Below, in pieces: positions 57,745-64,000 of a DNA stretch of 64,000 bases. Location: contig OV884009.1 of NCBI GenBank assembly GCA_930367205.1, positions 79,319,189 to 79,383,188 of the forward strand. The letters run 5' to 3'. Position 1 is the first letter of the stretch. Each line of letters starts with the position of its first letter. Source of the DNA: Acanthosoma haemorrhoidale (Eukaryota; Arthropoda; Insecta; Hemiptera; Acanthosomatidae). The notes beneath the pieces are model-generated. The model did no database searches, was not told the origin of the DNA, and saw only the letters and a list, made by a program, of their open reading frames with translations. Both the position numbers and the translations under genes were made by a program.

Positions 57745-57990
57745 CAGTTTAGGTTTTAGTGTTTTCGTGTTTTAGTGTTTCCACGGTTGCAAGCTGAAGG
57801 TGAGCCTCATCACCTAGTGAGTGTAAGTGTTTTATTGGACTTTTAACATCAAAAATGTATTATATTTCATGCACTCCTTCGAATGCACCTGTGTATGCAG
57901 CAAGAGGAGAAAGATTTAAATTCAAATTTAATTATTTATTTTTGTTCATTGTATATATTATCAATAAAGAGGTTTTGAAAGAAAAATAAC
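57745..57990 (+). repeat. LINE family 2 3' UTR
   Basis: CTGAAGGTGAGCCTCATCACC and the end AATAAAGAGGTTTTGAAAG match the 3' UTR of the copy at 40095-40773. It ends next to the SINE body at 57991. Confidence 0.7.
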
Positions 57991-58080
57991 CGCCTCACCA
58001 AAGGAATTTTCCTTTCGAGGTATGGCTATGATCGGATTTGATTCAGCCTTCTGAGGAGAAATGAATAGCTACTTAAATAA
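57991..58080 (+). repeat. SINE body fragment (S5)
   Basis: GGAATTTTCCTTTCGAGG, TGATCGGATTTG and CTTCTGAGGAGAAATGAATAGCTACTTAA correspond to the body of the SINE at 11315. The tRNA-like head is absent. Confidence 0.5.
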
Positions 58081-58584
58081 TGATATCATAATAATCCGAT
58101 TAAGAAAACATAATATGAGGTTGAGAGATAACAGGTCTAGTAAAAATGTGTATGTGTTCATTTCGTTCGCATCGATCTTCGGGTCCCATCGGATGTATTC
58201 GGGGCCCTGCCCGAGAGATGTCCCGAGAACCCTTTGATCCTGCCAACCGGGCCAGCTTACCCTCTGTAATTTACGGCGACCGCTTTTAAAAAATGAGCTA
58301 CAGAAAGAGGCCATTGCACCTATTGCTCTCTTGTAGGCACAATCCTTTCTACGCTGTATGCTCTCTTGCTTTTTAGAGCTTGGCGGGAGAGGCTCAATTT
58401 ACATTCAGGATTTTCTTCCATCCGTCTGTCCGCATGCTTTACAATTAACGATCTCAGAACAATAAAGACTTAATAAAAACAACTCACACTGGATAGTTTA
58501 CAGTGAAAACTTTATACAGGAGAGGTGAATAAGTTAGATGGGCAAAGACAGATATGGACTGTAGGTAAGGGGATGATGACTAGC
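58081..58584. other. Intergenic, no gene seen
   Basis: 58140-58320 is GC-richer, but the minus-strand frame there is not recognised. Confidence 0.35.
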
Positions 58585-58622
58585 CTCGAGATTAGTGTTC
58601 TACAGAGTTTTGACAGTCCTTA
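58585..58622 (-). repeat. Fragment of interspersed repeat family X
   Basis: Minus strand ACTCTGTAGAACACTAATCT matches the 3' end of the family X copies. Confidence 0.5.
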
Positions 58623-58799
58623 AGCCAAAAAAAAAACGCTCTAGTTAACTAGCAGTTATGGAGAATGTCTTTCTTCGCTCTGTCTGCAAGCTCTCAGATT
58701 CAAATGCTTCAATCAGTCTGAAATTCCACATCTCGAAATATACTAATCAGTTCCTGGTTAATAAATAATAAGAACAAAAAAATTAAACATGGGAAAAGT

Positions 58800-58925
58800 A
58801 GTCCTGTCCGATAACTTTCCTAAGTCCCAGCTCAGAAGCTATTCAAGGCGGTAACGTGGGAAGAATTTTAACGATGTTCTATACAAAGTTTCGAGTGACC
58901 ACTTAAGCTATTTGTTTAATTAAAA
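58800..58925 (+). repeat. Interspersed repeat (family Y), member
   Basis: AAGTCCCAGCTCAGAAGCTA, TTCAAGGCGGTAACG and GTTTCGAGTGACC align in order with the copies at 55727 and 50355. Confidence 0.4.
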
Positions 58926-59031
58926 ATTAAATCATTATTTCAAAAATAACTAGTAGGTTTTTCACTATCATCGAGACACCGAGATTGACACGAGTTCGGT
59001 CAACTCTCAATAGTATTCCTTTACATTGTAA

Positions 59032-59037
<6 letters not shown>

Positions 59038-59101
<64 letters not shown>
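59038..59101. repeat. (GA)n microsatellite, about 31 units
   Basis: Uninterrupted GA dinucleotides. The Ser-Leu repeat frame across it is an artefact. Confidence 0.96.
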
Positions 59102-59104
<3 letters not shown>

Positions 59105-59619
59105 TCTTTATTCCATTTTATGTTACACGGGCTCATTATAACTTAGTTTATGATTAAAATAAACCATTTGTATCACACACACACACAAAAAAACTTTCCA
59201 ATGGGGGGAACTGATCCTCGAACCAAATAGTTGCTATTATAGTTTATCAATACGAAGTCAATATGATCCCAAATAATTCATTATTTAATCAATGGCACTT
59301 AGCCGTACTCTATAGAGTAGATAGCATTCATGTCGTGTCATCGAAAGAAACACCCATATCTTCATGCCTCAGGTTGTTCTATACGAGCTCCTCGAACACT
59401 ACTAAAATACTAAATAATTGAGCATTTTTTATGAGACAAATTTGGAATAATATCAGTTACTGAAAATCGAAATAGTTCGTAATTGATGTGAGAGCATTTT
59501 GTTCCCGTCCTGATCAGATATAATCATGTTTCTCCCTTAAAGACATTAGCTAGCACTCATAACTGAACAGGCAGTGTTCCGTGCTTAATCGTCAAAAGGC
59601 ACAAGCTATCTCTCCAACT
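59102..59619. other. Intergenic, no gene seen
   Basis: Short (CA)n at 59176-59187. Nothing else recognised. Confidence 0.4.
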
Positions 59620-59960
59620 GGAAACAACTCTCCATGTATGACCAATTCTCTGAACCCGAGCTAGTCCGTTCAACATTAACAGATTTCCGTATGCGTGCGC
59701 GGAGGGGATCGGACCCGAACAGGCGTGGGCAGCAACTCCACGCCCACGAGTTATGAGTTCATCTCCATTTCTTCACGTGCCTTCGTCCCAAACTAACGAA
59801 GGCGAATGTCCACGAACAGCCTCGCCGAGCCCCACTAATCAACACCGACTAACGGTCGAATAAACATGAATAATTAATATTCATGGTGGCATTAATTAGC
59901 TCGAAACGGTACTGTCGACAAGTAATGCAATTAGTGCTCCAATGCCAATCGTGCGATGGG
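59620..59960. promoter_or_regulatory. Possible cis-regulatory block (speculative)
   Basis: GC-richer complex DNA followed by a cluster of homeodomain-type TAAT cores, including a near-palindrome at 59865-59885 (8-bp arms CATGAATA/TATTCATG) and CATTAATTAGC at 59890-59900. No frame runs through it. The texture, complex unique sequence with dense TAAT sites in a gene-poor AT-rich region, is what a conserved enhancer often looks like, but that is inference. Confidence 0.25.
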
Positions 59961-61530
59961 ATTTGAGGGTTTATTGCTTTTAAACAGGAGGTCACGACAT
60001 TTAATATGATACCCTAATCAATATTACGAGGGAATATTTATTTTTAATTGCCATATTATTAGTAAATGAATGACACTTAATGCTATTCCAAGGAGTTAGA
60101 ACTACTTGAGTCATGTCCCCCGAGAATCAGATGAAACATTCCTGGAAAATTATCAAAGCCGAAAAAGAGACTTGGTGAAAACGCTAAGTTTATAGAAAAC
60201 ATCTAAATCATTGTTTTGGTCCCATTTCGATTATATACTCATGTTCATCAAAAACTTGCGAAAGTAAATGATGTCTGGAATGTAAATAATCAGGTAGATT
60301 TTGTACGTACGTATAGTGTGAATGTTGGTATGAGTTTGAACTGTACATATTGAGTGAGTGGTATTATGTATACAGGGTGAATGAGCTCTTCAATAATTTT
60401 TATTAATGGTGGATAAGCGAATTGTAATTTTACAAATAGATTACTTGAACAATGTAAATAATCACAATGGAACATGAAGTCATTTTTATTAACGATAGGA
60501 AATTCTACGTACGAATGAATATCTCGCCAAAACCAGTCGTGTGGTAATCTCGCTGAAATACTTATGGACATGCATAGCATACTAGTGGGTTACCGAACAC
60601 CGGTTTAATAGAATTGCAGACAAATATCTAATAACAAATTACAATTTTTGTGAAGAAAATTGGTTTATATGACCAGAATAATAAACAAACTATAACAATA
60701 ATGACCCTACATAATAAAGGTATCCCCCCTTAATTACTTACACCATCAATAGTCTATTAAAATTTACCAAATGTAACCTATAAAAAGAACATAATTGCAG
60801 AGATATTAAGATATATAGTGACATCAGATACGATATTCTTTGTGAATGACTGTTTGTCAGTTTGTATCTATCAGTGAGCTATCTGACAGACTCTATGTGT
60901 CTATGATGAGCTCGATGAAATAAATTAATACTTATTCTATGAATAGATTTGAGGACTTACTCGATACTGTCGATGGATAATACAATGAACGTGGACGCCA
61001 CTACGGGGAGATGTCCAAAACTGAAAACAATTAATGAATAATCAGCTTAACTTCGATCCCACCGAGAGATCAAAGGACCCGACATACGGACAGACAACAA
61101 ACAGTTAATTTGAGCTAGTGGCAATACGCCGTTGGGTCGAACATGTGTCTCTCCGCGTGGGCCATCCATCCTTGTGATGCAGATTAAAAGTGACAATGGA
61201 CCATCTTGCTAAATTTAGCGAATCAAAAAATACCCTTTATTCTCCCGGGTCGGTGACCTATCAGGATTGAAAAAGAGGATAACTAGTTGTGTGAATCCAT
61301 TTATATCATCTGGGTTATGATATAGGAGGATCATCCCCCCAAGTCCCGAGGGAGAGTGCTTTCATTCAGGTACAGGGCAATAGTATTTTTTATAGCAATA
61401 GTATTTAAGATATCACAACAATAAAAACTTGAATGAACCAATATTAACAACAGCAACTGACAATAATGACATAGTTTATAGTAAAGATTTTATACGTGAG
61501 AGATGTAAAAATACAGGTAGTGTTGATGAG
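59961..61530. other. Intergenic, no gene seen
   Basis: AT-rich with no recognised exon or repeat. 61060-61170 is somewhat GC-richer without a frame. Confidence 0.4.
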
Positions 61531-61690
61531 AGTTTTTTTTGTTTTTTTTTCCCTTATCTCTTAAAATAATAAAACAGGATGCGGGAAAAATAAAAAGGAT
61601 AATTTATTTGGAATGATGGGTGCCTTTCGCTAGGGGTAGTCCCATTTGAAGGATGTGTGTAGAGGATGAGGAGTGTGGAGGGCCTCGGGA
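61531..61690 (+). repeat. Local direct repeat, copy 1
   Basis: T-run, GCGGGAAAAATAAAAAGGA, TGCCTTTCGCTAGGGG, TTTGAAGGATGTGTGTAGAGG and GTGTGGAGGGCCT recur in order at 62466-62640. Similarity is roughly three quarters by eye. Confidence 0.65.
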
Positions 61691-61710
61691 GAGGGTGGTG
61701 TCGGCACATT

Positions 61711-61808
61711 GGTGAGAGTCCACCGAGAATTGAGCCTAGGGGGTCCTAGGCCTTGGGTCTGAAGTCGACCAGGTCAAGCCTGGTCTGAGTGGCCCCCGGC
61801 ATGGGGGC
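61711..61808. other. Cluster of four consecutive perfect hairpins
   Basis: GGTG/CACC at 61711-61724; GCCTAGG-GGGT-CCTAGGC at 61734-61751; GACCAGG-TCAAG-CCTGGTC at 61767-61785; GCCCCC-GGCAT-GGGGGC at 61792-61808. All stems are perfect. Confidence 0.7.
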
Positions 61809-61837
61809 TAGCTGAATCCGGGGAATCGACCGTGAAC

Positions 61838-62040
61838 TCCAGATCAGTGTTCTGCAGAGTTTAAATAGGCTCCTTGATTCTACCTGAAGTACAGGGTGCG
61901 GGTAAAAGTGGCTTGTTGGCTAAGTATTCGGAAGGCTGCAAGGGCTGACCTGATAGCTGTAGCTCAGGACTTCTAGGTCTAACTAGGTCTCACAGTAGAT
62001 ACTTAAGCAAATACTCAGAGTTGGCGGCGGAGAGCTAATT
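61838..62040 (-). repeat. About 260-bp interspersed repeat (family X), copy 3
   Basis: Minus-strand copy: GTATTTGCTTAAGTATCTAC, CACCCTGTACTTCAGGTAGA and AACTCTGCAGAACACTGATC correspond to the copies at 25094 and 39847. It lies between the two local direct repeats. Confidence 0.6.
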
Positions 62041-62465
62041 CTTTGTTTTATGCCAAGACGATCAATACCGGGATAAAGAAGTTGGACTGATAACTGTACG
62101 ATAGGAATCGTAGTTAAAATGCAATAACAGGAGGTATAAATATAAAAATGCTTAACTAATTTTTATGATTTCACAAGTCAGAAAATATTTAGAATTTAAA
62201 GGTTTGATGTTTTTCCTTGTAGTAACGTATGAATAATTTCAAAGATATTTCATGTTTTGTCAATAAAGTTTTGAGAGCCAACAATAGGTATCACGTGCTT
62301 AATGTTTCAGTCGATTTCAGTGATTTTTTAAATTCTGGGTGTTCACAATTTTCTTTTTATTTGATAAAATTTTAAGTGTTAAAAAAATATATGTATTTCA
62401 TGAAAGGAAAAAAAAAGAAAATTGGCTTGGCAAGTGCTACTTTATATTTTAAAATGTAAACTTGT

Positions 62466-62640
62466 TCAAGGGATTTTTTTTTTTTTTTTTTTCCCCCTAA
62501 GCTCTCAAACTTATAAAAATAGGAATGTGGGAAAAATAAGGAAAATTATTTTTGGCTGGAAAGTGCCTTTCACTAAGGGGAGACCCCTATTTGAAGGATG
62601 TATGAGAAGGATATGGGATGTGGAATGCCTAGAAAACAAT
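62466..62640 (+). repeat. Local direct repeat, copy 2
   Basis: Second member of the pair at 61531. It starts with a run of about 24 T. Confidence 0.65.
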
Positions 62641-63950
62641 ACATGAGGGAAGTCAAGAAAGTTATATCGGTATAGATGGATTTATTTATTGTTTTGATAG
62701 CTGCATCTATAGTCTTTATTTTATTACAAAATAAAGTGTAATAAAACAGAATTATGAATAATATCCGAAACCCTGCGAATCTCTGGCCCAGATAATTTCA
62801 GTATCGGGTCGAACCGACATTTTAAGCAAATACCAGACAATAAACCCTTTACAACTTATCCTATCCTAGTTCAGTTACAAATCTGAACCTACCTAAGGTA
62901 TTGACCAACAAAGCTCAATTATCCCTTTGACCGGTGTAGTTCAACTGTTAGTTTTTTGATTATTACGAAATGGGTGGTTATTATGATCTATAAAACAAAA
63001 TTGGTTTACGGCAGTAGATTAATGCAAGAAAGAATTCAGTCAATTGAATAAACAATTACGTTCAATTCCCTCAGCGATCTTCTGTAAGAAATGGCATTTC
63101 TTCATGTCCAGACACAATAAATTAATGTCCCTTAAAAACTTTCGTGTTTGACCATTGATGTGCACCTCGCGTGTCTCGAGTTCTTGGTGCCCACCGTAAG
63201 TTTGTTGCGAGACTATCTTAATGTAACCTTAAGTGAAATTTTTTTTTTTTAGTGAGCTGAGAGTGTCAAGGCCACTTGAAGTCACTATTGTACATATGTT
63301 GATTTCAGCTTCTCACATCGAAGGATATGAAAAAATGCTTGTATTCATACGTGCAAGACTAGCTAGAATATTGTCGGTAGCCTTTGAAGTGAATCCTGCA
63401 AATACTAAATTTAAAAATATTACAATGGAGTCATCGATAAGCAACTTAATAACAGCCTATTTCAGAAGGCGTACGATTTAAAGTTCTGGGTTTTCCTCTT
63501 ATGGTACAGGATAGATTGAAGACTGTAATGCAAAAACAAATTCGACAATTACGAAACTTGTCCTAAAAAATTTCTTGAGTTCGTCCTCCAAGTCTGCACT
63601 CGAGTTCGTCGTTAGTTACCCCCGAGGTGAAGAAATGTCTGGAACCTAACAGGAAAACTAGCACAAAACAAGAAAAAATGAACTATTTTAATGTGCTATG
63701 ACAGCTGAATAATAACCTGACGAAGACTAGGAAACGTGAAGTGTGCCTATGGAACAGCACTGCCGCAATTGCAAGTATGCTTCGTACTATGAATATGGGA
63801 TTCATGAAAAGTTTTATAATGTTAAGAACACGTAGAAGGGGCCTGAGAAGAACTGTATTCCTGTCTAGCAACCCTCCTTCCCTTACTCCCTATTCCCAGA
63901 ATCTTACCCTTTTCATATACATATATGTCTCAGCTTTAGCCCCAGACCCT
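62641..63950. other. Intergenic; short frames not supported
   Basis: 63233-63481 follows a T10-AG that could mimic a splice acceptor, but its product is not recognised and no donor was identified. A family Y-like word (GACTGTAATGCAAAAACAAATTC) lies at about 63520. Confidence 0.3.
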
Positions 63951-64000
63951 GCAATACTTGACAAACCCGGTATTTAACACGATAACCCCCGCTCCCATAG
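63951..64000 (+). repeat. LINE family 2 fragment cut by the window edge
   Basis: TACTTGACAAACCCGGTATTTAACACGATAACCCC resembles the coding stretch for LTNPVLNTM in the copies at 40095 and 43075. It continues beyond the window. Confidence 0.5.

Noticed and set aside
58927..59136. Frame encoding a Ser-Leu repeat
   Set aside because: Translation of the second (GA)n tract on the opposite strand.
63233..63481. Possible exon after T10-AG
   Set aside because: T-runs followed by AG are frequent here, no donor was identified, and the product is unrecognised.

Overview
This looks like an AT-rich arthropod (probably insect) nuclear region that is almost entirely intergenic or deep intronic. I infer this from the repeat content: jockey-type non-LTR retrotransposons, a Ty3/gypsy-type LTR element, Tc1/mariner-like and pogo/Tigger-like transposons, tRNA-derived SINEs, (GA)n microsatellites and many homopolymer runs. 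There are no operon-like gene arrays. I see no complete host protein-coding gene, no intact tRNA or rRNA gene and no CRISPR array. The closest things to host genes are two possible minus-strand exons (21334-21508 and 51292-51328), both flagged by splice-site consensus, and one unexplained 116-codon ORF (3902-4252).

Layout. 1-11.5 kb: an old LINE remnant (891-1767), a SINE (5400-5530), a 5'-truncated LINE copy (6050-7391), an internally deleted Tigger-like transposon (7880-8708), and the first copy of an 885-bp chimeric unit (10472-11356) joined to a SINE. 11.5-22 kb: AT-rich desert with a 100-bp (GA)n tract and a possible exon. 22.5-23.4 kb: internally deleted mariner-like element with good terminal inverted repeats. 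23.9-34.9 kb: LINE fragments, including two young copies bounded by 13-bp target-site duplications (28192-30051 plus strand; 33047-34894 minus strand). 35.6-36.8 kb: second copy of the chimeric unit, now sandwiched between LINE 3'-UTR pieces. 38-43.4 kb: fragments of a second LINE family and a decayed copy of the first. 43740-49098: an LTR retrotransposon on the minus strand with two identical 329-bp LTRs. 49-64 kb: SINEs, LINE tails, a 336-bp MITE, a second (GA)n tract, and some GC-richer stretches that might be regulatory DNA.

The most notable object is the LTR element. Its LTRs are identical, so insertion or conversion was recent. It nevertheless has no reverse transcriptase: the protease reading frame runs through an in-frame array of five 36-bp repeats straight into the last residues of RNase H. 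Its integrase has Asn where the third catalytic residue (Glu) is expected, an in-frame stop in the C-terminal domain, and a frame offset from the protease frame. It therefore looks like a recently moved non-autonomous family that depends on a relative in trans.

A second recurrent signal is a short motif (CTGATG-like box, small hairpin, GAAACGT) at about eight dispersed loci. It resembles the core of hammerhead ribozymes known from Penelope-like retroelements. All coordinates and motif calls come from reading the sequence by eye. No alignments, folding or database searches were run.
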